Assembly: GCF_014695775.1 (NCBI RefSeq)
Contig: NZ_JACJOX010000022.1
Coordinates: 146,693-210,692 of the forward strand
DNA from: Leptolyngbya sp. FACHB-60
GTDB taxonomy: Bacteria; Cyanobacteriota; Cyanobacteriia; Phormidesmidales; Phormidesmidaceae
Length of the DNA stretch: 64,000 nucleotides
Reading direction: 5' to 3'
Shown here piece after piece: positions 34,908 to 44,357 of this stretch (position 1 is its first letter; the number at the start of each line of letters is the position of its first letter). The position numbers were made by a program, and so were the translations under genes. Under the pieces are notes generated by a model. The model had not been told where the DNA came from, did no database searches, and saw nothing but the letters and a program-made list of their open reading frames with translations.

Positions 34908-35966
34908 ATGCCTGACACCATCACAAAACTGGCCTACCAAGCCTTTCAACAGGGCAAGAGCTACTTTGGGCTAGCCCACAAAGCCGTTAGCACCCAGGTT
35001 ATGCAGACGGTCAGTCCGCCCAGAGACCTTCAAACTACGCCCTTAGACCTAAAATCTCTGCAACTGCTGCAGCAGCGCATGGGTGACCTGCTAGAGCGCG
35101 ACTGGCAAGATGCAGAGGCCGGAGTTTACCCCAAAGAGCTGCTGTTTGATAATCCCTGGGATGACTTCTTTCGGTTCTATCCCCTGGTGTGCCTCGACCT
35201 ACCCCAGATTTGGGAGCGGCTGAACAAACGCGATCACCACACGTTTTCTGACGATATCGACACAGCCGGGTATCCCAAGTATTACCTGCAAAACTTTCAC
35301 CACCAGACCGACGGCTACTTGAGCGATATGTCGGCTAATCTATACGACCTCCAGGTCGAGATTCTCTTCAACGGCACCGCTGACCCCATGCGCCGTCGCA
35401 TTCTGGCTCCTTTGAAGCAGGGCCTGGCGGCGGCTGGCGTCGAAGACCGAGCTAAGGTTTTAGATGTGGCCTGTGGCACGGGGCGCACCCTCGGCATGAT
35501 TCGCGATGCCCTGCCCAAAACATCGCTCTACGGAGCCGACCTATCGCCCGCCTATCTGCGCAAGGCCAACGAAGATCTGTCGGCTAAGCCAGGAGTATTG
35601 CCTCAGCTTGTGCAGGCCAATGGTGAAAACCTGCCGTTTGTAGATAATTACTTTGATGGCGTAGTCAGCGTCTTCTTGTTCCATGAATTGCCTGCGGTAG
35701 CGCGGCAGAACGTGATTGACGAAATCTATCGGGTGGTGAAACCTGGCGGCACTGTAGTGCTGTGTGACTCAATTCAGCGGCTTGACTCCCCTGAGTTTGA
35801 GGCGGCAATGGAGAACTTCCCGGCCATGTTCCATGAGCCCTACTACCGGCACTACACCACCGATGATCTCAATCTGCGCTTGACTGACGCAGGGTTTGAA
35901 TCGGTCAGTAACCAGGTGCACTTTATGAGCAAGTACTGGGTATGCCGCAAGCCAGCGGTGGTTTAG
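34908..35966 (+). CDS. Class I SAM-dependent methyltransferase
   Basis: A 352-residue protein. The C-terminal half is a Rossmann-fold methyltransferase: motif I VLDVACGTGRTLGM, motif II LYGADLSPAYLRKA, motif IV YFDGVVSVFLFHELP, and VVKPGGTVVLCDSIQ. The N-terminal about 170 residues are a cyanobacteria-type helical extension including FDNPWDDFFRFYPLVCLDLP. The methylated substrate is unknown; the UbiE-like core suggests a small hydrophobic molecule but this is inference. Transcribed alone. Confidence 0.82.
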   Translation: MPDTITKLAYQAFQQGKSYFGLAHKAVSTQVMQTVSPPRDLQTTPLDLKSLQLLQQRMGDLLERDWQDAEAGVYPKELLFDNPWDDFFRFYPLVCLDLPQIWERLNKRDHHTFSDDIDTAGYPKYYLQNFHHQTDGYLSDMSANLYDLQVEILFNGTADPMRRRILAPLKQGLAAAGVEDRAKVLDVACGTGRTLGMIRDALPKTSLYGADLSPAYLRKANEDLSAKPGVLPQLVQANGENLPFVDNYFDGVVSVFLFHELPAVARQNVIDEIYRVVKPGGTVVLCDSIQRLDSPEFEAAMENFPAMFHEPYYRHYTTDDLNLRLTDAGFESVSNQVHFMSKYWVCRKPAVV

Positions 35967-36011
35967 CCATAGAGCTAACTGAATAGGGCTTCTGAGGCTT
36001 CGAGCCCTCGA

Positions 36012-36506
36012 TTATTCGGGGGCTTTTTGATCGGGAATGCGCCACACATAAAGCACCGAATCTTCTTCCGAGGGTTGTAAGTGCAGGGTGCGGTCGGGTG
36101 CCCAGTCGCCCATGTCGAACATATGGGTGACGATGCGGCTGCCAGGTTGCAGCTGCGCCTGGAGCCGAGGCCGTAGGCGCAGGTTGAGGTGAGGCAGTAG
36201 ATAGATGAAGACCACCATGGCGTCGCGGAAATCAGTTTCAAACAGGTTTTCCTGCCGGAAGGTGAGGCGATCGCCTACTCCCTCTTGCTCAGCCCTAGTT
36301 TCAGCCCGCAGCAGCAATGCCGCATCCACATCGACCCCAACCCCCCGAACGCCGTAGTCTACAGCCGCCCGAAGTAGCAGGCGCCCATCGCCACAGCCCA
36401 GGTCGTAGACCACATCGCTGGGGCTGAGATCGGCTAGCTTAAGCATGGCCACCATGGCATCGACGGGGGTGGGTATAAACCCAATGTCGGGGCGGGGCGC
36501 TGGCAT
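36012..36506 (-). CDS. Small SAM-dependent methyltransferase
   Basis: A 164-residue minimal class I methyltransferase. It opens with IGFIPTPVDAMVAMLKLADL, motif I is VVYDLGCGDGRLLL and motif II GVGVDVDAALL; the post-I region ends with a VTHMFDMGDW strand. Similar small proteins include protein-lysine methyltransferase-like enzymes (DOT1-like PxxV/MVxxML openings), so a protein substrate is possible. Its ATG overlaps the stop of pyrE by one base, so the two are co-translated. Confidence 0.8.
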   Translation of the reverse strand: MPAPRPDIGFIPTPVDAMVAMLKLADLSPSDVVYDLGCGDGRLLLRAAVDYGVRGVGVDVDAALLLRAETRAEQEGVGDRLTFRQENLFETDFRDAMVVFIYLLPHLNLRLRPRLQAQLQPGSRIVTHMFDMGDWAPDRTLHLQPSEEDSVLYVWRIPDQKAPE

Positions 36507-37150
36507 TAGGCAGGCTTAAGGGTGGCCCAGTGGGCCTGGATATCTTGGATAGTGAATAGAGCTTTGAAGGGTAGATTGTGGCTCTGATAAAGTTCGGCAC
36601 CGCCCTGCTGGCGATCGACGAGGGCAAGAATCTGGTTGACTTGGTACCCAGCGGCTTGGAGGCGATCGACGGCTTTAAGGGCTGATTGGCCCGTGGTGAC
36701 GACGTCTTCAAGCACCGTGACAGAGCTGCTGGGGGGTAGCTCAAGCCCCTCAATATAGGCGCGGGTGCCGTGGCCCTTGGCCTCTTTGCGAATGATTAGC
36801 GGGAAAAGGGTGCGTTGGCTCTCGGTAGACGGTCTATGGTTACTGCCATAGACGCCCACCAGACTCACCGCCGTGACCAAAGGATCGGCACCTAGGGTGA
36901 GCCCGGCCACTGCTACGGTTTCTGGCGGCACCAGGTCTAGCAGCAGGCGGCCGACCATCAGTGCCCCCTGGGGGTGCAGCGTCACCAGTTTGCCGTTGAT
37001 GTAATAGGTGCTGTGCTGGCCTGAACTGAGCACGAAGTCACCCTCTTGGTAAGCACCCCGGCAAAACAGGTCGAGCAGGGGCGATCGCAGCTCATCGGTC
37101 TTGAGGCTGAGCAGGGTGGCAGCGGGCGCATCAATCAAAAGCTGATCCAT
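36506..37150 (-). CDS. pyrE: Orotate phosphoribosyltransferase
   Basis: Converts orotate and PRPP to orotidine 5'-phosphate in pyrimidine synthesis. The 214-residue protein has the opening LFCRGAYQEGDFVLSSGQHS, YYINGK, and the PRPP-binding motif VTVLEDVVTTGQSALKAV. An insertion-like segment GVYGSNHRPSTESQRTLFPL lies before the RKEAKGHGT loop. It is followed with one-base overlap by a small methyltransferase gene. Confidence 0.95.
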   Translation of the reverse strand: MDQLLIDAPAATLLSLKTDELRSPLLDLFCRGAYQEGDFVLSSGQHSTYYINGKLVTLHPQGALMVGRLLLDLVPPETVAVAGLTLGADPLVTAVSLVGVYGSNHRPSTESQRTLFPLIIRKEAKGHGTRAYIEGLELPPSSSVTVLEDVVTTGQSALKAVDRLQAAGYQVNQILALVDRQQGGAELYQSHNLPFKALFTIQDIQAHWATLKPA

Positions 37151-37334
37151 GGGTGGGTAATTCCTTTAAAAATGCTCCGGTTTTTTGCGATCGCGCTATA
37201 AAGGACATGCACTGGGTGATCGGTGCGGCTAAGTTTCGCGTGATCAGAGGGCCTTGGGGCTCTGGATAGTGCGAGGCTTGGGGTTTGAGCACCACCAGAA
37301 TCGCACCAATCCAACGAGTTGAGGAGGCTTGGCC

Positions 37335-37733
37335 ATGGGCATTCAATTAAATCATATTTCTGGACTGACGCTGGCGCTGCTAGCCGCTGCCGCCGTCGCG
37401 GCTCCGGCAGGGCAGAGCCAAGAGACTCCCCAAACCATTCCCGAGGCTATGGACGAACTGACCACCACCTACTCTGGAGATCACTTCAGGAACCGGGGTC
37501 TCGTCCGTCAGACCAAGCGTCTGTTTGGCCTTGATTTTCCCGATCGATCCCTCGACTGGGATGCCAATGCCACAGCGGCGGCGGTGAGAGACATCATGCT
37601 GTTGCAGAATACCTCTGATCCCACGATTCGAGTGCCTGACCTGGCGAGCCCTTACACCACGACGCTGCTCACCCAGCCCAGCAGCAGCGTGCCCTACGTT
37701 GGGTCTGAGTTTATTTTTGAGCAGCAGTTTTGA
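37335..37733 (+). CDS. Small exported protein of unknown function
   Basis: A 132-residue precursor with a signal peptide (about 1-24; LALLAAAAVAAPAG). The mature part contains GLVRQTKRLFGLDFPDRSLD, a DANATAAAVRDIMLLQN helix and a Ser/Pro-rich tail ending FIFEQQF. The ATG at 37335 was chosen for the GAGGAGG site just upstream (37319-37327 area). I do not recognise a family; a cyanobacteria-only periplasmic protein is likely. Confidence 0.7.
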   Translation: MGIQLNHISGLTLALLAAAAVAAPAGQSQETPQTIPEAMDELTTTYSGDHFRNRGLVRQTKRLFGLDFPDRSLDWDANATAAAVRDIMLLQNTSDPTIRVPDLASPYTTTLLTQPSSSVPYVGSEFIFEQQF

Positions 37734-37811
37734 TCGCTGAGCTAGCACTTCCCTACCAAGCAGGTTCAGCGTCTAACCGCCCCAGAAAGGTGCTTTGATA
37801 ACGAGTGCTAA

Positions 37812-37884
37812 TCCAGGGTGCAGGAGTTGAACCTGCCTAACGCGAATTATGAGTTCGCTGCCTAATCCGCTCGGCCAACCCTGG
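37812..37884 (-). tRNA. tRNA with CAU anticodon, probably tRNA-Ile2
   Basis: A full cloverleaf of 73 nucleotides folds on the minus strand: acceptor CCAGGGT/ACCCTGG, three-pair D stem GCC/GGC, anticodon stem GCGAA/TTCGC with loop CTCATAA (anticodon CAT), five-base variable loop GTTAG and T arm GCAGG-TTCAACT-CCTGC. The discriminator is A and CCA is not encoded. The D arm (GGCCGAGCGGATTAGGC) resembles the chloroplast trnI-CAU type rather than initiator or elongator Met, so isoleucine after lysidine modification is the better guess. Confidence 0.85.
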
Positions 37885-38056
37885 GATCTATAACCTTACC
37901 CAATGGTAAAACATGTCCTATTGTAGGGCTTGAGTTCAAAATCAGATCTTAAAATTTTGTTTGAGGCTCAAACCTTATAATCGAGGTGCGTCTTAGTCTG
38001 GTTCAGACTGAGCTTTATAAAGTATTTTTGTTCTAAGGTTTTACCCCGCCCCTGCC

Positions 38057-38308
38057 ATGAACCCTGCTGTAGCGTTTACGTTGATCTTGCTCTCGCTGAT
38101 GATTGGCTCTGGGGTAGTGAGTGCGTCTTGGGGGTTTACCCTTGGGCGGCAGGCGCTAACCGGTGTGCGCCAGCCAGAAACTCGACCGACTAGTGGTTCC
38201 CCTGTAGCCCGCGAGGCGGGTACAGCGAGTCACGGCAACGTGGTTTTAGTCAACGAGGCTGAGGTTTTGGAGCAGGTGAAGGCTCGCGTTAACGGCGGTG
38301 GCCAGTAG
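38057..38308 (+). CDS. Small single-helix membrane protein of unknown function
   Basis: An 83-residue protein: one N-terminal hydrophobic helix (about 5-27, VAFTLILLSLMIGSGVVSA), then FTLGRQALTGVRQPE, a polar linker, and a short helix VLVNEAEVLEQVKARVNG. Similar short proteins occur in cyanobacteria next to hemolysin-family genes. It lies 17 bases before the CorC/CNNM gene and is probably co-transcribed with it. No function can be assigned. Confidence 0.7.
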   Translation: MNPAVAFTLILLSLMIGSGVVSASWGFTLGRQALTGVRQPETRPTSGSPVAREAGTASHGNVVLVNEAEVLEQVKARVNGGGQ

Positions 38309-38325
38309 CGTTTAGGCGCTGGAGC

Positions 38326-39774
38326 ATGGGCGTTTTACCTCATTTATCAACCGTCTTTATCCCTGAGCAGCTGCCTGCCGCTGCGATCGCGTCTCGACTG
38401 CTAGCGGTGTTGTTGCTGATTGGCATCAACGCCTTTTTTGTGGCGGCAGAGTTTTCGATGGTCTCGGTGCGGCGATCGCGCATCAGCCAACTGGTCTCCC
38501 AGGGCGATGTGCAGGCAAAGACGGTGCAGCAGCTCCAGCGCAGCCTCGATCGCCTACTGTCGACCACTCAGCTAGGCATTACCCTATCGAGTCTGGCCCT
38601 AGGGTGGGTGGGTGAAAGCACGATGGCTGTCACCCTGGCCTTTTGGATTACTCAAACTCCCCTGAGCGCTGCCCAGAGCGAGGCCTTGGCCCACACGCTG
38701 GCGATTCCGGCGGCCTTTTTTCTGATTGCCTATCTGCAAATTGTGCTGGGAGAGCTTTGCCCTAAGTCAGTCGCGATGCTCTACCCCGAGCAGCTTGCCC
38801 GGTTTTTAGGCCCTCCCAGCCTCACCATCGCGCGGCTGTTTAACCCCTTCATCTGGATCTTGAACCAGTCGACCCGGCTGCTGCTGCGGCTGGTCAATAT
38901 TCAGTACAGCGATCAGGTGAGCTACAGCCGTCTCACCCCCGAAGAGCTCCAGCTCATCATTCGAACCACGGCCGAAACCCCTGGCTTAGAAGCCGAAGAG
39001 CGCGTGATCCTCAACAACGTGTTTGAGTTTCGCGACGTCACTGCTGGAGAGATCATGGTGCCTCGCACGCAGATCACCGCCATTCCTCTAGCGGCAACCT
39101 TTGGTGAGCTGATCGAGGTGGTGGCTGACGCCGAGCATTCTCGCTACCCGGTGACGGGGGACTCCCTCGACGACATCCAGGGCATGGTGGAGCTGAAGCA
39201 ATTTTTGCAGCCCCTGGCCCACCAGCAAATTAATGCTGACACCCTCATTCATCCCTGGGTCAAGCCCGCCCGCTTTGTGCCCGAGTACACGCCCCTTCAT
39301 GAGCTGCTGGCCACGATGCAGCGCACAGGCGAGGAGTTGGTCGTAGTAGTCGATGAATTTGGCGGCACCGCTGGCCTACTCACCCTGCGTGACTTGACCA
39401 CTGAAATCATTGGCGAAATTCACGAACCCGACGATGACACCGAGCAGCCCGTGCAGCTGCTCGAAGATCAGTCGTACCGCGTTAAAGCCCACACCGATCT
39501 TGAGGAGGTCAACACGCTGCTCGGCCTGACGCTGCCCTACTCGGACGACTACCAAACCCTAGGAGGTTTTTTGATCTATCAAATGCAAAAAATTCCCCAC
39601 GCGGGCGATCGCCTAGTGTTTGCCGATCGCGAATGGGTGGTTTTATCAACCGATGGTCCCCGGCTGGGCGATATTTTAGTGCGATCGCTCGATTTGCCCA
39701 TCGTGCCAGCTGAACACGAGCCTAATGCCCCAGCGGCAGCGGCCACCGACTCTGATGGCTTTCCCCTCAGTTAA
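38326..39774 (+). CDS. CNNM/CorC-family hemolysin-type membrane protein
   Basis: A 482-residue protein: DUF21/CNNM membrane domain (about 20-205, including FVAAEFSMVSVRRSRI and GWVGESTMAV), two CBS domains (EIMVPRTQITAIPL; ELVVVVDEFGGTAGLLTLRD) and a C-terminal CorC_HlyC domain. Members export or sense Mg2+ and Co2+. The conserved VPR at the CBS start and DEFGG are present. It follows a small membrane protein at 17 bases. Confidence 0.9.
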   Translation: MGVLPHLSTVFIPEQLPAAAIASRLLAVLLLIGINAFFVAAEFSMVSVRRSRISQLVSQGDVQAKTVQQLQRSLDRLLSTTQLGITLSSLALGWVGESTMAVTLAFWITQTPLSAAQSEALAHTLAIPAAFFLIAYLQIVLGELCPKSVAMLYPEQLARFLGPPSLTIARLFNPFIWILNQSTRLLLRLVNIQYSDQVSYSRLTPEELQLIIRTTAETPGLEAEERVILNNVFEFRDVTAGEIMVPRTQITAIPLAATFGELIEVVADAEHSRYPVTGDSLDDIQGMVELKQFLQPLAHQQINADTLIHPWVKPARFVPEYTPLHELLATMQRTGEELVVVVDEFGGTAGLLTLRDLTTEIIGEIHEPDDDTEQPVQLLEDQSYRVKAHTDLEEVNTLLGLTLPYSDDYQTLGGFLIYQMQKIPHAGDRLVFADREWVVLSTDGPRLGDILVRSLDLPIVPAEHEPNAPAAAATDSDGFPLS

Positions 39775-40056
39775 CCCCGCCTAGACAGCTTAAGAACTGC
39801 CACAGCTTATTAAGCGCCCCAGCTTAGTCTCGATATGGTAAATGGAACAGCGAGAAAATCAAGAAACGGTTTGCTAAACCGCGATCGCGCCACAAATCCG
39901 TGGTTCTCCATCAAAGAATGTCGCTATTCTTTACAGTGTGAAGCATTGTGATAGTATCTGAGTGATTTTACCTGGCCGTCTCAGTTCTCCACTCGCTCTG
40001 ACGTTCGCACCCCATCAACTGTCGGCGTATCTTTGTCTCCTAGAGGAAGGACAGGC

Positions 40057-41133
40057 GTGCAAAACCCCCTATTGTCATCTGCCTTAGACATGCACCTATC
40101 GCGAAATTTGCCCGATCCCATCCGCGTTGGCGTTATTGGTGTAGGCAATATGGGCCAGCACCACACCCGTGTGCTAAGCCGCTTCAAAGATGTCGAACTG
40201 GTGGGCGTGTCTGATGTCAATGTAGAGCGCGGCCTCGACACTGCGGGCAAGTACCGAGTGCGTTTTTTTGAAGACTACCAAGAATTACTCAAGCACGTCG
40301 ATGCCGTCTGCGTGGCGGTACCCACCCGACTACATCACGCCGTCGGCATGGCCTGCTTGCAGGCTGGGGTGCACGTCTTAATCGAAAAACCCATCGCTGC
40401 CAGCATTGCCGAGGCTGAGTCACTCGTGAACGCCGCTGCCGCCGCTAACTGCATTTTGCAGGTGGGGCACATCGAGCGCTTTAACCCCGCTTTTCAAGAG
40501 CTGCATAAGGTACTCAAAACCGAAGAACTGCTGGCCCTAGAGGCCCGTCGCATGAGCCCCTACTCCCAGCGGGCCAACGACGTGTCGGTGGTGCTCGATC
40601 TCATGATCCACGATATTGATCTGCTGCTAGAGTTGGCGGGCTCGACAGTGTCTACCCTGACCGCCAGCGGCAGCCGCGCTTCTAATTCGGGTTACCTCGA
40701 CTACGTCACCGCCACCCTGGGCTTCAGCAACGGCATTGTGGCCACGCTGACCTCCAGCAAAGTCACCCATCGCAAAATTCGCAGCATTACGGCCCACTGC
40801 AAGAACTCCCTTACCGACGCCGATTTTCTCAACAATGAGATTTTGATTCACCGGCAGACTACTGCCGACTGCTCCACCGACTACGGCCAGGTGCTCTACC
40901 GCCAGGATGGCCTGATTGAAAAGGTCTACACCAGTAATATTGAGCCGCTTCATGCTGAGCTGGAGCACTTTGTAAACTGCGTGCGCGGCGGCGAAAAGCC
41001 CTCGGTCGGTGGCGAGCAGGCCCTCAAGGCGCTGCGCCTAGCCAGCCTGATTGAGCAGATGGCCCTGGATGGCAAGCCCTGGCATCATTTTGACCCCACG
41101 GCCCTCGGCAAAGAGCTGACGGTGGCTATGTAG
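40057..41133 (+). CDS. Gfo/Idh/MocA-family oxidoreductase
   Basis: NAD(P)-dependent sugar or amino-sugar oxidoreductase. It has the Rossmann motif VGVIGVGNMGQHHTRVL, the EKPIA motif (VHVLIEKPIAASIAEAE), and VGHIERFNPAF; the latter is typical of nucleotide-sugar dehydrogenase-like members such as UDP-GlcNAc 3-dehydrogenases. The start is a GTG at 40057, chosen because a strong GAGGAAGG site ends six bases upstream; it gives 358 residues. A possible ATG at 40090 is less well placed. The substrate is inferred, not shown. Confidence 0.85.
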   Translation: MQNPLLSSALDMHLSRNLPDPIRVGVIGVGNMGQHHTRVLSRFKDVELVGVSDVNVERGLDTAGKYRVRFFEDYQELLKHVDAVCVAVPTRLHHAVGMACLQAGVHVLIEKPIAASIAEAESLVNAAAAANCILQVGHIERFNPAFQELHKVLKTEELLALEARRMSPYSQRANDVSVVLDLMIHDIDLLLELAGSTVSTLTASGSRASNSGYLDYVTATLGFSNGIVATLTSSKVTHRKIRSITAHCKNSLTDADFLNNEILIHRQTTADCSTDYGQVLYRQDGLIEKVYTSNIEPLHAELEHFVNCVRGGEKPSVGGEQALKALRLASLIEQMALDGKPWHHFDPTALGKELTVAM

Positions 41134-41150
41134 GTTTTATCGTGATTCAA

Positions 41151-41726
41151 CTAAGGCATTACCTTGATCGGAGTGCCCACCTTGACGTGACTGTATAGAG
41201 TGTGAACGTCGGCTTCGAGCATGCGCACGCAGCCGTGGGAAACGGCCTCGCCGATCAGGGTTTCCTGGTTCGTGCCGTGGATGCCGATGTGATACTGCTC
41301 CTGCACCAAAAAGCCAATCCACCGTGAGCCTAGGGGGTTGCTAGGCCCTGGGCCAATGGCTTCTTTAGTAATTGGGTGTTGCCACACTGGGTCGGTGCGC
41401 ATGTCGCGGATAGTAAAATAGCCCGCTGGGGTTTCCCAGTCGTCTTGGCCAATGGCTACCGGAAACTCGCCCCGCACTTCGTCGTTTTGATAGAGGGTGA
41501 GCCGCCGTCGACTGAGGCTAATCACCACGCGAGTGTTAGCGGTCATGAGGGTTTCTGGAGCCTGGGTGATTACGGTAGCGAGTCGCACCAGGCGGGTGCT
41601 GGCAAAGGGTTCTTCGAACTGCCAGCGAGAGCTGACCTGGTCTTGCCATGCCCCAGCGGCCAGCAGCCCCGCTGCGCCGTAGCACAGCACCATGAGGCAG
41701 CGTTTTAGGGGAGAGGGCGCATCCAT
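41151..41726 (-). CDS. L,D-transpeptidase (YkuD)
   Basis: Periplasmic enzyme that cross-links peptidoglycan through 3-3 bridges or anchors proteins. The 191-residue protein has a membrane anchor or signal (about 8-25), and the YkuD domain with TRVVISLSRRRLTLYQND, IGIHGTN and the catalytic SHGCVRM (Cys and His). The start at 41726 (MDAPSPLKRC) was preferred over one at 41840, whose extra 38 residues lack signal character. Converges with the oxidoreductase and diverges from lipA. Confidence 0.9.
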   Translation of the reverse strand: MDAPSPLKRCLMVLCYGAAGLLAAGAWQDQVSSRWQFEEPFASTRLVRLATVITQAPETLMTANTRVVISLSRRRLTLYQNDEVRGEFPVAIGQDDWETPAGYFTIRDMRTDPVWQHPITKEAIGPGPSNPLGSRWIGFLVQEQYHIGIHGTNQETLIGEAVSHGCVRMLEADVHTLYSHVKVGTPIKVMP

Positions 41727-41857
41727 CGCAGTTGGTGTAGTCTCCCGGTACTCTTTTCCAGCATAACGCCATCCCTTAGGGACAGAACGCAGTCCAAGCA
41801 AGTGATGCTGGGGGTTGATATGATTAAAGCGCAAACACAAGGTCGGGGTTGGAGACG

Positions 41858-42727
41858 GTGGCGGTAAAACCAGAGTGGCTAAGGGTTAAAGCGCCTCAGT
41901 GGGAACGGGTGGGCGAGGTTAAGGCAATTTTGCAAGACCTCGGTCTCAACACCGTCTGTGAGGAGGCCTCGTGCCCCAACATTGGCGAGTGTTTTAAGGC
42001 CGGTACGGCCACGTTTTTGATTATGGGACCGGCCTGCACCCGAGCCTGCCCCTACTGCGATATTGACTTTGAGAAAAAGCCCCAGGCCCTCGACCCCACC
42101 GAGCCCCTGCGTCTGGCTGAGTCAGTGCGGCGCATGAAACTCAACCATGTGGTCATCACCTCGGTCAACCGCGACGACCTCGCCGATGGTGGAGCCAACC
42201 AGTTTGTGGCCTGCATCGAGACGATTAAGCAAACGACTCCAGACACCACTATTGAGGTGCTGATCCCCGACCTGTGCGGCAACTGGCAAGCGCTGGAGAT
42301 GATCCTGGCATCTCGGCCCCACGTGCTGAACCACAACACTGAGACGGTGCCCCGGCTCTATCGACGAGTGCGGCCCCAGGGGGACTACGGGCGATCGCTC
42401 GAACTGCTGCGCCGCAGCCGCGAGTTGGCCCCCTGGGTTTATACCAAATCGGGCCTAATGGCGGGTCTGGGCGAAACCGATGCTGAGATTCAGCAGGTAA
42501 TGGATGACCTGCGGGCTGTAGACTGCGACATTTTGACTCTAGGGCAATATCTCTCGCCGGGGCCAAAGCACCTGCCCGTGGCAGAGTTTGTCACCCCAGC
42601 CCAGTTTGACACCTGGCGGCAGGTGGGCGAGGCCAAGGGGTTTTTGCAGGTGGTATCGTCGCCGCTGACGCGCAGCTCGTACCACGCCGAAGACGTGCAG
42701 CGACTCATGGCCCAGAATCCCCGTTAG
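41858..42727 (+). CDS. lipA: Lipoyl synthase
   Basis: Radical SAM enzyme that inserts two sulfurs into the octanoyl chain of lipoyl-dependent proteins. The auxiliary cluster cysteines are Cys34, Cys39 and Cys45 ([12 protein letters not shown]), and the radical SAM cluster is CTRACPYC (Cys60, Cys64, Cys67). A conserved RSSYHAED closes the protein. The GTG at 41858 gives the common opening [15 protein letters not shown]; a TTG at 41849 is an alternative. It is 289 residues long, normal for the family. Confidence 0.95.
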   Translation: MAVKPEWLRVKAPQWERVGEVKAILQDLGLNTVCEEASCPNIGECFKAGTATFLIMGPACTRACPYCDIDFEKKPQALDPTEPLRLAESVRRMKLNHVVITSVNRDDLADGGANQFVACIETIKQTTPDTTIEVLIPDLCGNWQALEMILASRPHVLNHNTETVPRLYRRVRPQGDYGRSLELLRRSRELAPWVYTKSGLMAGLGETDAEIQQVMDDLRAVDCDILTLGQYLSPGPKHLPVAEFVTPAQFDTWRQVGEAKGFLQVVSSPLTRSSYHAEDVQRLMAQNPR

Positions 42728-42874
42728 GTCTGCGATCGCTGAGAGCTGGTTTGGCCTGCGGCGTTAGATCTGGGCATCTTAGGTGAAATTGAATGGAACC
42801 GTGAATTCTGCGCTGCCGTCAAGGGGATGGCAGGGTCGTCTATCGCCGTTAAGCATTCACCTCAGGAGATACCC

Positions 42875-43399
42875 ATGCAGCGATGGAAACAGGTTTTAGG
42901 CACCAGCTCGGCGAGCGTTGCCCTATTGACGGCAGCATTGTCAGGGCTGCTGCCAGGGGCAATAGTGCCAGCGGCGATCGCTCAACGCCCGGCGGTAACA
43001 GTAGCTCAGGCCGATGTGACGATCGCCCAGGAGATTTTGCGCCTAGTCAACGTCGAACGCCGGCGGGTAAATGCGCCGCCCCTGGTGCTCAACGATAAAC
43101 TCACCGCCGCTGCCCAACGCCATGCTCAAGATATGGCCACTAGCCGCCGCATGAGCCACACCGGGTCAGACGGCTCAACGATGCGATCGCGCATTGACGC
43201 CACCCAGTACAACTGGTCAACCATCGGCGAAAACGTCGCCATGGGGCAGCCCACTGCCGCCACCGTCATGGCCGCCTGGATGAGTAGCCCTGGCCACCGC
43301 CAGAATATTCTCAATCCTGCCTTTACTGAGCTGGGGGTGGGCTACGCTACAGGAGCAAATCGCCCCTACTGGGCTCAAGTGTTTGCCAGACCACGCTAG
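42875..43399 (+). CDS. Exported CAP (SCP/PR-1) domain protein
   Basis: A 174-residue exported protein: signal peptide (about 1-37, ends near AIAQR), then a CAP domain with LRLVNVERRRVNAPPLVLND, the paired histidines in AQRHAQDMATSRRMSHTG, IGENVAMG and SPGHRQNIL. Bacterial CAP proteins have diverse or unknown roles. A CAGGAG site lies upstream of the ATG at 42875; a frame start at 42827 is less likely. Confidence 0.88.
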   Translation: MQRWKQVLGTSSASVALLTAALSGLLPGAIVPAAIAQRPAVTVAQADVTIAQEILRLVNVERRRVNAPPLVLNDKLTAAAQRHAQDMATSRRMSHTGSDGSTMRSRIDATQYNWSTIGENVAMGQPTAATVMAAWMSSPGHRQNILNPAFTELGVGYATGANRPYWAQVFARPR

Positions 43400-43689
43400 G
43401 CCTCACCCTAGGTCATATCTTGGAGGTTGGGCTAACGCCAGCCTTGTCCAAGGGCAGGGATGAGTGTTCTTCTAAGCGCAGTGGCATCGCTATAGCTTTG
43501 AATATTCATCCAGCCATGGCCACTTTTGAATAGGCTCACAACGGTATACCAGGCTACAATGTTGCGTCATGTGAACAAACGTTAAGGATGCGTATTAACT
43601 GCTTCGCTCCCTTTTGTTGGGGTTGCACTATGTAGTTGGGGTGGTAAGTAGATATTCTCATTGCCATCCAATTGTTGGAGGGCTATTCC

Positions 43690-43932
43690 ATGACTACTAC
43701 AGCAGCTAATTCGACCCTGACTCGGCGTTACACCTTAGACGATCTCCGTGATGAGGCTAAGCAGCTCGTAGAGCGCGGCACACTAGACCGCTGTCAGCCC
43801 ATCTGTGCGCTGTGCGGCTACATTGCAGCCCGAGAGTGGCCATTGATTGAGGCTGAGCTAGAGAGTAACGACTACGGTCTGCGCGATCGCATCGGCGATC
43901 TGATCCCCCACGAAACTTGGAGCAATGACTAA
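43690..43932 (+). CDS. DUF4327 family protein
   Basis: An 80-residue cyanobacterial protein. The pattern YTLDDLRDEAKQLVERGTL, then QPICALCGYIAAREWPLIEA and LRDRIGDLIPHETWSND matches DUF4327. No function is known. ATG 43690 has GGAGGGC upstream. The stop overlaps that of the converging HxlR gene by two bases. Confidence 0.82.
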   Translation: MTTTAANSTLTRRYTLDDLRDEAKQLVERGTLDRCQPICALCGYIAAREWPLIEAELESNDYGLRDRIGDLIPHETWSND

Positions 43933-44357
43933 CGACTTCTAGAACGATAGAGGGTAGTGGGGCGATTCCCAGGGGGATCGCTTCGCAAGTTGCTAGGGTT
44001 GTGCACTAGCCACTGCTCCCCCACCTGGCTAAGGGCCGCCATGATCGGCTGCACTTCATGCCCCTTAGGGGTAAGCGAATACTCGACCCGTGGAGGAACC
44101 TCAGGAAATACTGTGCGCTTGACCAAGCCGTAGCTTTCTAGCTCGCGCAGCCGAGCAGTCAGGGTTTTGGTGCTAATGCCAGGCAGGGCCGACAAAAACT
44201 CATTGGTGCGGCGGCTACCTTGAAACAGCTCTTGCAAGATAAGAATGGCCCACTTGCCGCCAATGTATGACAACACCAGATGAACCGGACAATCGAGCTT
44301 CGTACCGTTGGATGTGTGAGGCATAGGCATCACTCCGGTATGGGTGTTATTTTCCAT
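43929..44357 (-). CDS. HxlR-family transcriptional regulator
   Basis: A 142-residue winged-helix regulator. It has the HxlR opening with a conserved Cys (LDCPVHLVLSYIGGKWAILI), recognition helix region GISTKTLTARLRELESYGLV, and the wing VPPRVEYSLTPKGHEV. HxlR proteins often sense aldehydes, oxidants or thiol stress through that cysteine. Its target is unknown; no divergent enzyme gene of a typical kind is adjacent (rlmB lies 347 bases away). Confidence 0.9.
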   Translation of the reverse strand: MENNTHTGVMPMPHTSNGTKLDCPVHLVLSYIGGKWAILILQELFQGSRRTNEFLSALPGISTKTLTARLRELESYGLVKRTVFPEVPPRVEYSLTPKGHEVQPIMAALSQVGEQWLVHNPSNLRSDPPGNRPTTLYRSRSR

